Assembly: GCA_963575745.1 (NCBI GenBank)
Contig: CAUYUJ010000847.1
Location: forward strand, 584,138-648,137
Direction: 5' to 3'
DNA length: 64,000 bases
From: Prorocentrum cordatum
Taxonomy: Eukaryota > Sar > Dinophyceae > Prorocentrales > Prorocentraceae
The notes below the pieces were generated by a model, which was given only the letters and a program-made list of their open reading frames with translations, was not told the DNA's origin and searched no databases. The translations under genes and the position numbers were made by a program. Below, piece after piece: positions 1 through 9,400 of this stretch. Each line of letters starts with the position of its first letter. The stretch's first letter is position 1.

Positions 1-420
1 AGCATCATCAGCATCATCACCACCACATCATCATCACTTACACACTCACTCACTCACTCGCTCACACATTCACATTCACTCAGCATCACTCCTTTACCCA
101 CACATTCACTCACCACCTACGACCCACTCACTCACACACATCTTCGTCAACATCATCACCGTCGTCTTCACTCACTCACTCACTCACTCAATGAGCCGAT
201 ACAGACCTCATGAGCTTCTCGCCCTTTGCGCACTCACTGACTCAATGAGCCACACACCATCACCATCATAACACCACCAACCTCTTCATCATCATTCGCT
301 ACAGCATTACCACCATGATTCTTTCCATCACTCACACCATCATCACCACCACCTCCTCAGCATCATCATCACACACATCGTCATCATCATCACTACTCAC
401 ATCACATGCATCAGCATCAG

Positions 421-474
<54 letters not shown>

Positions 475-535
475 TCACATCGCCATTACCATTCACATCG
501 TCATCACTCACACGCGCACACATTCATGTTGAGGA
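1..535. repeat. Low-complexity CACT/ATC microsatellite region
   Basis: About 1-260 is dominated by CACT/CTCA repeats. About 300-500 is CAT/ATC-rich, with an almost pure ATC run at about 420-475. Open frames across it (poly-Ser, poly-His, poly-Asp) are translations of the repeat and not genes. Confidence 0.9.
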
Positions 536-536
536 C

Positions 537-1465
537 GTGTCAGGCGGGAGCTTCGTCTGTGAGTGAATTGCAAGGAGTTCTCATGCGGGAGCCCCCTCCC
601 AATGGGGCCCGTAGCTCATATGAGTAATCCAAGCGGCTCATCGGCCTCCTGCAACTGTCGTCATTTGTGGGCCCCTGAGGCCTGAATTTAAAGGAAGTAT
701 CAGGCGGGAGCCTCGTCTGTGAGCGAATCGCAAGGAAGTCTCAAGCGGGAGACCCCTCCCTATAGGGCCCGTAGTTCACGTTAGTAATCCAAGCGGGTCA
801 TCGGCCTCCTGCAATTGTCGTCACTTTTGGGCCCCTGAGGCCCCGCACTTCATGTTCGAATCCGAGGCTGGTCATCGGCCTCCTGCAACGATCGTCATTT
901 TTAAGCCCCTGAGGCATGAATCTGGGAGATGTATCCGGCGGGAGCTTCGTCTGTGAGTGAATCGCGAGGAAGTCTCAGACGGGAGCCCCCTCCCTATGGG
1001 GCCCGCACTTCATGTTCGAATCCGAGGCGGGTCATCCGAAACTTGTAATTGTCGTCATTTTTTGGCTCCAGAAGCTTGAACACGGTGGAAATATCAGGCG
1101 GGAGCCTCGCCTGTGAGTGAATTGCGAGGACGTCTCAGGCGGGAGTTCCCTCTTCATGGGGCCCGCAGTTCACGTTCGAATCCGAGGCGGGCATCGGAAA
1201 CTTGTAATTGTCGTCACTTTGGGGCCCTTGAAACTTGAAAATTGGGGAAGTATCAGGTGGGACAGGTGGGAGCCTCGCCTGTGAGTGAATTGCAAGGAAG
1301 TCTCAGGCGGGAGCCCCTTCCATATGGAGCCCGCAGTTCATATGAGTAATCCGAGCGGGTCATCGGCCTCCTGCAACTGTCGTTACTTTTGGGCTCGTGA
1401 GGCATGAATCTTGGGGAAGTATGAGGCGGGAGCCTCGTTTGCGAGTGAATTGCAGGTAGCCTTGT
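537..1465. repeat. Degenerate ~160-bp tandem repeat, six units
   Basis: A motif reading approximately 'caggcgggagcctcg' then 'tgtgagtgaat' recurs near 538, 697, 931, 1092, 1255 and 1419, a spacing of 159-164 bp. One interval is 234 bp and contains an extra partial unit. Each unit also carries 'gggcccgca/tagttca' and 'tcatcggcctcctgcaa'. Related 'aggaagtctcaggcgggag' strings recur at 34.7-37.4 kb, so this is a local array of a dispersed family. No coding signal. Confidence 0.8.
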
Positions 1466-2300
1466 CCGAGCTGGTCGTCGCCGAATTTGTTACTGTCACG
1501 GGCCCACGGGCCCGAACCATGCCGTGGCGACGCCGGGGCTGTTTGGGGGCTTCATGGAAGGCGTCCTGGGAGCCTCCTGGAATGTTTTCCCGGGCGACGG
1601 GGCTTCGTGGTGTCATTTCTGGGGTTTTGTTGGGGCTGTTCGGGGATTGTTGGGCTCTGGGGGGCTATTGGGGCGTCTTGGTTGCGGATCCAAAGCAGGG
1701 GTCCCGCGACTGCCGCTGGCATCGACATCTGCACGTGCCTCTGGCCGCGCTGGGTTGCGGGTGTCGCATCGAGGCGAGAGCCCTTGGCCTCGTCAGGTAT
1801 GCGAGCGTTTGGCCGCGCACGACTTCTGTATGATCAAGCCAGCGTCGGCGAGAGCCTCTGGCTTCGTCAGCTGTGCGAGCCTCTGGCCACACAGCTGCTT
1901 ATCACTCAGTCGACGGCGAGGGCCCCTGTGCGAGCCCCTGGCCTCTGGGTTGTCCCAACGGCTGCGGCGCAATGCGGCAATTAGAGATTGCGCCCGTGTT
2001 GGCCGAGGCAGCGACGACGCCCAGGAAAACCGAAATGCGCGCTCATGCCGTAGGGGAGGAGATGGCGGGGGGTATTTGCTTATATAAGGAAACGAAGAGA
2101 GGACAACGTAGGCAGAGGGAGGGCTGCCTGCGCCAGGGCGAGGAGGAGAACGACGCAGAGGAGACAGTATGGACACCTCAACATCACGAGGACGACGATG
2201 AGGGTTATGTCCAGATTCGCCGCGAGGATTCTCATGCGGGGTCCTACCGTCGGAGTAATGTTTCTGCAGTTCTTCTCACCGAGTGCGTTCCACTACTCGC
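1466..2300. other. No gene recognised; short degenerate repeats
   Basis: Overlapping open frames have no recognisable domain. Between about 1725 and 1960 a 'gagcctctggcc...cgtcag' motif recurs four or five times at 60-80 bp, a decayed minisatellite. I see nothing else here. Confidence 0.5.
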
Positions 2301-2320
2301 AAAGTACCTAGCCGCAAACG

Positions 2321-2540
2321 TCCGAACACACACACACACACACACACACTGGTTCGCCTCGCTGGTGTGTATATATATATACATAAAGTATATTCTTACA
2401 TATATACATACATACATACATACATACATACATACATACATACATACATACATACATACATACATACATACATACATGTACATACATATACATACATATA
2501 CATACATATACATACATACATACATACATACATACATACA

Positions 2541-2571
<31 letters not shown>

Positions 2572-2592
2572 CTACATATCTACATATATCTA
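2321..2592. repeat. CA dinucleotide run and long (CATA)n tetranucleotide array
   Basis: A (CA)n run at about 2325-2350 is followed by an interrupted CATA/TACA array from about 2397 to 2590. Confidence 0.95.
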
Positions 2593-2767
2593 TATTTATG
2601 GATTAGATCCCCCGCGGCGGATTCAGGCCATTTGCGAGTAGCTACTTCGCGAGTAGTGGAACGCGTTTGTTTATCTTCGCACAGAGGGCCCAGCCGCTGG
2701 GCGAGGACCTCGTCGGCCTCGCTGGGGTGAGAGGGAGGAGACGTCGTCTCGTTGTCGCGTTCGTAGA

Positions 2768-2841
2768 CATAGTCCTCCTCCTCCTCCTCCTCCTCCTCCT
2801 CCTCCTCCTCCTCCTCCTCCTCCTCCTCCTCCTCCTCCTCC
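2768..2841. repeat. (TCC)n microsatellite abutting half of a terminal inverted repeat
   Basis: About 72 bp of pure TCC ends at 2841. It is followed directly by 'ctgtagagggacacgcccga' (2841-2860), which matches the ends of the small inverted-repeat elements at 27065-27203 and 49275-49407. One arm of that element seems to have been replaced by the microsatellite. Confidence 0.8.
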
Positions 2842-2898
2842 TGTAGAGGGACACGCCCGAATTCTCATGTTTATTCCATTTTTCGTTCTCCTGGCATC

Positions 2899-5625
2899 GC
2901 CCACGTGGAGGACGAGGTCGCGAGCGTACGCGCCCAGCGCCCTGGTTCGCAGGAGCAGGACCTGCCCCAGACCGCCGCGCAGCGGTCCAGCGACGAGGCC
3001 GGCGCGCGCGAGAACTTCGAGGATCGGCAGGGGAAAAAACACACAGACACAAGTAATCGTCGATTCCCAAGAAAATATGGGAAGTGGGAGGGGTAAGACG
3101 AAGACCTAGAAAATATAGGAAAATACACGGGCATGGTGGAATTTGCGTGTATCTATTTGTGTGTCCCTGGGCCCCTTCAGAGGAGGCGCAGCTGGTCCTG
3201 GAGGAGTCGCGCGCCATGGGCGACCTGAGGGCAGCCCACAGCGCCATCGACCGCCTCGTGATCCCGCTCATGGCGAAGGAGCTCCGCTGCCCTGATACGC
3301 GTGTGCTGATAGGAGAACGAGCAACGACATAAGCATTAAAACTCGGAGGTCCACGCGGACTTCTTGGATCCGCGCGGACCTCCGAGTTTCAATATCTATG
3401 TCATTGTTTGTTTCCCTAGCTCAGCTGCCCCGATGTGCCTGTGTTGAGGCGCAGCACGTGCCGTGTTAGAAAGCGTCTGGGCTGAAACACGCTGCGTGTT
3501 GGCGTGCAGCACGTGTGCTGACCCACGTCGTGGGCGGACGTGTCGCGCCAGAGGCCTCAGGTTTCAATCCGCGTCGGGGGCAGCGCCGGAGAAGCGCCGC
3601 CCGGGGGGCCGCCAGCGCTGACCCGGGAAATCCGCGCGGACCTCCGAAAGTTGTTGTTTGTGTCAGCAGCTGTTTTCTCGATACGTGTTGGGTTCCGTGT
3701 CAAGACGCTCCAGGTTGCGTGTTGCGTACGGTTGGGGTGCTCGTTCAGGAATGTGCCCGGGGGGCTTCGGACCCTGGAGGACTCCTTATCTGATGAGGGC
3801 GGCGGTGGTATCCATGGCCAAGCCTCGATTAGAGTTCCACCGGCCTCGAAACCCAGGATTCCTTGTCCATTGGATCCTTACCCAATGCCCTCACCTTGTC
3901 GGGTCAGCGCAAGCGAAGGAGAGGGTGTACCAGAGCCGCCGCCTGCAGCTCGAGGCCGAGACTGGGCGCAAGCTCTTGGTTGAGGCCGAGGGCCTCTGCG
4001 GCGCCGTGGACGGCGCCCGGCTTCCCAGGGAGCAGGTGCTCCATGAAAACGAAAACAAACATATGTGGTTTGCTTGTGTGGCCCACTTCTTGTTTAAACA
4101 AATACGTGTGTTTAACATGTATCTTGTACGTATATAAAAATCAACAAAACAAAACAAACCAAACAAACACAACAGCAATAACACGAATCACAATACATAA
4201 TACAAAAACACACAGAGAACAACAACAACAACAACAATAAACAAACAAACAAGAAAATAAACAAAAAAACTATCCAACCGATTGAACCATAGACTTCGAC
4301 TGGTCTTTCTCAGTCTGCCTCCTCCTGGGGGCCTTCGACGGGCCTTGGGATAAAAAACAAAAAAAAACTGTCCAGGGGAAGGGGTCGGGATTTCCGGGGA
4401 CCTCGTATTGGCAAAAAGCCAGACATCGCATTATCTTATGATGTTCCAACCTACTTTTGCATCGATCACCAGACAGAATTTCGAGCACGACGAAAGCACC
4501 GAAACTTGAGGGCTTTCACGTGTCGGGCCCCGGGAGACGATATTCGTTCGACACTGTTTCGATATTTTCCTGGGTGCTCGAAATTATAGTTGGGATGAGG
4601 TCTTTAAGTACGATGGGAATAACATAAGCATAAAGACTCTCTCTCTCTCTCTGAGGTCAAAACAGATTTCGTGGATCGGCGCCAGACTCCCCCTTTGGCG
4701 GCCCCTCCGGCGCCGCCCCTGGGGCGCTCCGTGCGACATGGAGAGGGGTCCAGCGCCGATCCAAGAAGTCCCCGCGATTCTCAGAGGAATCATTTTTATG
4801 CCGTGCTTCCTCCAGGTGCTGGAGGTGCTCGACGTCACGGGGCAGAAGCTGGACCACCTCACCGCGAGCTTGGCGCGCGTGGCGGCCTCCAACAACACGG
4901 GCGCCCAGTTCCAGGAACGTCTCGAGGGTTTGCGCCAGAAGTCCGCTCTCGCCTCCGCGCACATGTTGGAGTCCATCGCGCACAAAATCGGCGTGCTCGC
5001 GGAGACGCAGAGCGACTACGACGACAGGCTCTTCTTGGAGATGCTGTCTCGGTTTCTCAACGACACCAGGGACGAGACACAGCAGTTGCACGAAAGTAAC
5101 GTTCTCATCAGCAAGAGGCTGCAGGAAGATTACGAAAAGCGGAACACCGAGTGGTTGTCCATGGCGCTCTTGCAGGCCCTCAACGGCGTCACTGACAACG
5201 TTGAGTTCAGGAACCATCTCATCCACATGGACACCTATACCCTGGCCCACACCACCATGGGCAAGGAGACGGAGCAGGCCTGCCATGAGATGGAGCGTCT
5301 CTACGTCTCTCACCTCATGCCATCCTTCCACGGTGTCCGCCGCATGAGGAGTGCCCTCGACAATCTGACCAAGGTCATACCGAGCATTCTGGCCAGCGAG
5401 AAGCTGGCGCCAGCGCGGGCCATGATGCAGAACCGCACCGCAGGCTTGCTGAGCATGGCTTACGCACAGAACATTGCCCTGAAGGGGGTGTCAAGCGCGA
5501 TAATGCACGACGCGTTGCCAGTGGTGATCCAGAGGCTCCATTGTAATTTCACCAGCAGTGCGTCTCGCACGCACTTTGGCCTCACCATGTTAGCTGTGAC
5601 GGCAGTGATGTGGATGACGATGTGA
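2899..5625 (+). CDS. Spliced host gene, alpha-helical protein of unknown function (partial at 5' end)
   Basis: Function is not recognised. Four exons read in one frame. Exon 1 is about 2899-3031 (5' limit and donor uncertain). Exon 2 is 3181-3300, preceded by 'ccccttcag' and followed by a GT donor. Exon 3 is 3908-4035, after 'gggtcag'. Exon 4 is 4816-5625, after 'ttcctccag' and ending in TGA. Exon 2 to 3 joins in phase 1 and exon 3 to 4 in phase 0 (LPREQ|VLEVLDV). The product is charged and helical, with heptad-like stretches and a short hydrophobic C-terminus (LTMLAVTAVMWM) that could be a tail anchor. Third codon positions are GC-rich. Introns 2 and 3 carry the hairpin elements at 3311-3419 and 4618-4815; the latter supplies the 3' splice site of exon 4. 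More exons probably lie upstream; 2685-2727 before GTGAGA is a weak candidate. The sequence resembles the helical parts of dinoflagellate proteins generally, not a named family. Confidence 0.65.
3311..3419. repeat. Hairpin (introner-like) element A1, in intron 2
   Basis: The arms 'aaactcggaggtcc' and 'ggacctccgagttt' are inverted around 'cttcttggatccgcg'. Outer arms 'gaacgagcaacgacata' and 'tatgtcattgtttgtttc' continue the palindrome. It is a short, loop-less copy of the family described at 22947-23168. Confidence 0.75.
3590..3670. repeat. Right arm of a second hairpin-family copy in intron 2
   Basis: The sequence 'gggaaatccgcgcggacct' followed by 'ccgaaagttgttgtttgt' matches the right arm of the family. 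The left arm is degenerate. Confidence 0.45.
4036..4815 (+). other. Intron 3 of the helical-protein gene, with A-rich block and hairpin element A2
   Basis: It begins GTGCTC and ends TTCCTCCAG. An A/C-rich block (aacaaac-type) fills about 4130-4275. From 4618 a hairpin copy runs to the acceptor: arms 'gatttcgtggatcggcgcc' and 'ggcgccgatccaagaagtc' (approximate) flank a GC-rich inner palindrome with 'ggcgcc'. The element's right end is the splice acceptor. Confidence 0.65.
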
Positions 5626-5968
5626 GGCGACAAGCATTGCCGAGTATCACGTGGACGGCCTTTTTCATAGCATCAGTCTTTCTTGTCGGTTGAGGCGTCC
5701 AGGACCCACTGTGTGCTTGACACGGCCCTGAGAAAGCAAATCACGCCATCGCTCACAACAGCCTGGGCCCCACAAGCGCTAGAATTGCAGCGGCATTTGG
5801 AACCAGGGTGGTTGGCATAGAGTGGGGGAAGCGTCAGTTTCTTCATCGTCCTTACGGTCAGGAACTTTGGCTTAGCGTGTCGAGCCGCCGCCGGTTCTGG
5901 CCCACCACACGCATAGGCGCGACACGCCGTTCGCTTTCCAATAAGCGTCAACGTCCCGAGCCTTTCCC
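5626..5968. other. Gene-free spacer before the retrotransposon
   Basis: No coding exon recognised. Positions 5870-5884 (ggcttagcgtgtcga) are the reverse complement of 'cgacacgctaagc' just beyond the other end of the retrotransposon (about 22100-22113). Confidence 0.5.
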
Positions 5969-6232
5969 ACTTTAAGGGTCGCTCTTTGGGAGATGTTATA
6001 GTGTCGGGAGCATAGCTCGCGCGCCGTTGCCTTTGGCTCAAGGCACGCGCGCCCTATTTGCCCGGACACCGCGAGTGTTCGCTATGTGCTGGAAAGACCG
6101 ATACATCGATCTTATCCTATCTTATCCGTCCATTCCTCTTACTGAACCACGTCAGTACGATACCGGACGCTATTTGCCATCCGATGTCTACGGAATCGGG
6201 TGCTATTTGAGTTACCAGGCTCACTTTCGACT
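5969..6232 (+). repeat. 5' LTR
   Basis: Starts 'actttaagggtcgctc' and ends 'ctcactttcgact'. It differs from the 3' LTR at 5980, 5984, 6003, 6118 and 6200, with no indels. It does not have the usual TG...CA ends. It contains a GC-rich stem-loop (about 6019-6052) and, inside it, a spliced-leader-like string at 6024-6042. Confidence 0.88.
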
Positions 6233-6246
6233 TGGTAGCGGAGCTG
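6233..6246 (+). other. Primer-binding site
   Basis: 'TGGTAGCGGAGCTG' begins at the first base after the LTR. TGG is the complement of a tRNA 3' CCA, and the string is close to the initiator-methionine-type PBS (TGGTA.C.GAGC) common in copia elements. This position also fixes the LTR end. Confidence 0.7.
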
Positions 6247-6483
6247 ACCGCACTCTCGTGTGGTCAGCTCTTGCTCTTCTTAGCCTCATACTCTTCGGCA
6301 CGATCTTCGTGACCACCTACCACCCTGCGCTGCCACTCCCAGTACGTTTACGAGGATCTATCCAAGAGCAAGAAGCGACACGAGAGGTACGACGTCTAGA
6401 CAACGACATTGGTACCATATACGCTTCATCATTGCGCTACCACCAACCGCTCGGCAACGAGCCAAAAGCGCAATACTTGAAGC
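6233..6483 (+). other. 5' leader of the retrotransposon
   Basis: Lies between the PBS and the first long open frame and carries the first GNRA hairpin (6449-6462). An overlapping frame (6027-6731) starts inside the LTR and ends PYWDPQGNVPF. The Gag frame continues with FREYVYEANAW, so a frameshift near 6715 may have cut off the original Gag N-terminus. Confidence 0.5.
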
Positions 6484-9400
6484 ATGGGCGGAGAGATCCG
6501 CCAGATAGAGCGCCTCGAAGACTCGACAAGGCGCTACCCCAGCGCGGCAACGCGCCTAATAACCGCCCTTATCTACACAGCCTTGGGCTGGTTATCTTCG
6601 CTATCATATGGTTCGCGCTGGGGGCAGCAATCGGACACATGCGTCGTGGAGACAACAGCACCGATGGGCAAACACATGGCCCATACTGGGACCCTCAAGG
6701 CAACGTACCTTTTCCGCGAGTACGTTTATGAGGCCAACGCATGGCTCAACGTCACAAGCGGACGTATGACGCCACAGGCCCAAGCGGCCGCCATACAACG
6801 CGGCCTAGGTGGCCTAGCGAGGACACTCGCCATGAGGGTACCGCCTGACATCATAAATTATGGTGCTGACATCGATGGGGTCCAGACCGACCCAGTGACC
6901 TACATCATGTTCCTCTTAAGCATGAAGTTCGAGCGCCTGGAAGATGAGCGCCAGCTCACTTCCGGCACACAACTCATCGACTTCCACGTGCCTCACGGGG
7001 AACGAATCGATGTCACCCTTACCCGATTCGAAATGGCCCGACTTGAGGCACAGTCGGTGGGATTTGACCTTCCCAACTTCCAACTACTAACCACGATCTT
7101 GTTCCGCGCCTTAGGCGCCGGCAACCAGCGAGCCATGCAACTCTTACAGCCACTCAATCACCAAATGCCCCGAACACAACAACAGTATGATGAGTTGCTG
7201 GAGAGGATGCGTTCGATAGGCCACTTATCTGAACGGCCTCCTGGTAATATAGGATCTGTGTTTGGAAGGGGAAGGGGAAGGGGATCTGGTAGTGGAAATT
7301 TCTACACTACCTTGACTACTGAAGCCCAGCCTGGGAACGGGCCCTCAAGCATATGGGCCGATGATCCTGGAGAATCCACTGCTCTACTAGCAGGAGATCG
7401 ATCACAACCAAGCTGGGCAACCAGCCCTCCTTCTAGAGAACCACAACCACACCGTTCCTTATGGGGTGAATCAAATCCCCTAACCGACGGTGTATCCACC
7501 TACTTGGGAGACGAGGATTTCGACTCCGGCACCGACACAGATACTATATCATCAGACGGTGTTGAAGCTTTAGATTGGTCAGATATTATGAATATGGATA
7601 GTGACAATCAGCGTGCTGAACATCTGTTCTGGTTATTACAACAGGCCAAACGGAGGTGGAGGAGGTCCACACGAAAACCAGTGCGTCGTGTTAGGAGGAG
7701 GATACGGAGGAGTTTTAAGGGAAAAGGTAAAGGTAAACGAGGTCGTCGGAGGTTGAACGGACGAGGCATCACGGCATTTCTCCAGAGGCTCTCAGATGAC
7801 CAACATGATGAGATATTCTTTGGGGGAAAGGGCCGTGGCAAGGGCCGTAGAGAGACCTCAGGAAAAGGCAAGGGTAGGCGGGGAAACCCGCGAGGTAGAG
7901 ACGGCCAGGTTCTTAAATGCCATGAATGCGACAGTACCGACCATATTGTGCGAGATTGTCCAGCGAAGGGAAGTGGAAAGGGCAGGTCGACCGAAGTCCA
8001 TTTTGGCTCAAGTGAACCATTCATCGAATATCTGAGCCTCCAGGATTTTGAAGCCATGGAGCAGATATTTTACACTTGGGTCAGTTGCATGGACAACGTC
8101 GACGAGCTCGAGGCGTATGGTCATGGATTGTACGCGTACTACCTCGAGTACGTCCGCCGGTTCGTTATTGGCAACAACGAGCTCACTCCCGTGGATCACG
8201 GTACGCTGGGAAACCAGCCTCTTTCTTTCTTCGACTGGATGTTCGGGAACCCAGGTAGCATCATGGCTTACGAAAGCAGTGACGAGGACATCACTGTGGA
8301 GGCCTCGCCTTCCGAGGTTGAACGCAACCTCCAACCTCCACCAGAAATCCCGCCTGGAAACAGGCCTACCTCCATGGGAGACTATCCCCAAACTACTGAA
8401 GACCTAATAGATATGGAGTCTCAGGCGTTCGTTCAAGCTTTCATTGCAGGTGAACCAGAGATCCCATTTGTACCCCCTGGTTCGCTTGCTCCAGGCGAAC
8501 ACGGACCACGCACTCTCCTGCAAACCCTCATGAGGATGCATGAGATACTTATCACCGCTTATCCCGAGAGTCAAGAGAATATCGAAGCTGACAGCATGAT
8601 GCTGCAGGATACCGACGCCTGCGGTAGCTCGGAGTTGTTGCTGGCAGCTCTGACTCTCATTGACAGCGTGCATCCTGAGGACGTGCAGAGACACTTGATA
8701 TACTCCCGCGGTAGATGGCGCAATGCTCTGGAAATGGCTATCGCCATGCGCGGCCATGATCTTCCTCCGCCAGGATGGGGTCTCCAGGCGGTGGGACTGT
8801 GGCCAAACCATACGGCCATGCGCAACATTGCTGGGCAGCCTGTGCTCGGCAACGAGCCTGAGCCGACAACCGCGCCGCCTACCCCGGGGCAGCCGAGCGA
8901 CGCACAGACGCCGGCTATGCAGGGAAACCTGCCTGCACCGGCTGCGCCAATGGCCATCATCATTGGTAGTTCTACATCAGAAGAAGAAGAAGAAGGCGAT
9001 GGTTGCGGGCTAGATGAGGATGAAGTTACAGTCCTCATGATGGAAGTCAATGGTGAGGAAGAGGTTGACTTTGATCCTGACGAGCCTGAAGCACCATCAC
9101 CATCGGCACAAGCGCCATTTGCGCCGAGCTCCAGCCAGCAGGGAAACCTGCCTCTAGTGGCCGATCCACTTGGGATCGCACAGGAGCCTCCGCAGGCGCC
9201 TCCGCCGGCTACCACTCAGGCTGCTTCGGCGGCCTCTTCTGATGAGAACGCTGGTAGGTCCCGTTCCCATACGCGCGTCAGAGGAGAGCCACACCCACAG
9301 GCTCGGCTTCCTCGTGAGTGGAGGCAGGCTGGCCCGAAAGAACACGCTCTAAGGCGAGGTGGCCAGCTGCTTCCGTATAATGACCCAAGACGCCGAAAAG

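Noticed and set aside
1040-1075. 'cattttttggctccag', partly like the spliced leader
   Set aside because: Only about 10 of 15 positions agree and it lies within a tandem repeat whose other units lack it.
537-1465. Possible CRISPR-like array
   Set aside because: Units are degenerate, about 160 bp long, and the spacers are themselves repeats; the sequence is eukaryotic.
6027-6731. Separate gene starting inside the 5' LTR
   Set aside because: The frame begins in LTR sequence and overlaps Gag; its last residues look like the displaced Gag N-terminus, so I treat it as part of the broken Gag.
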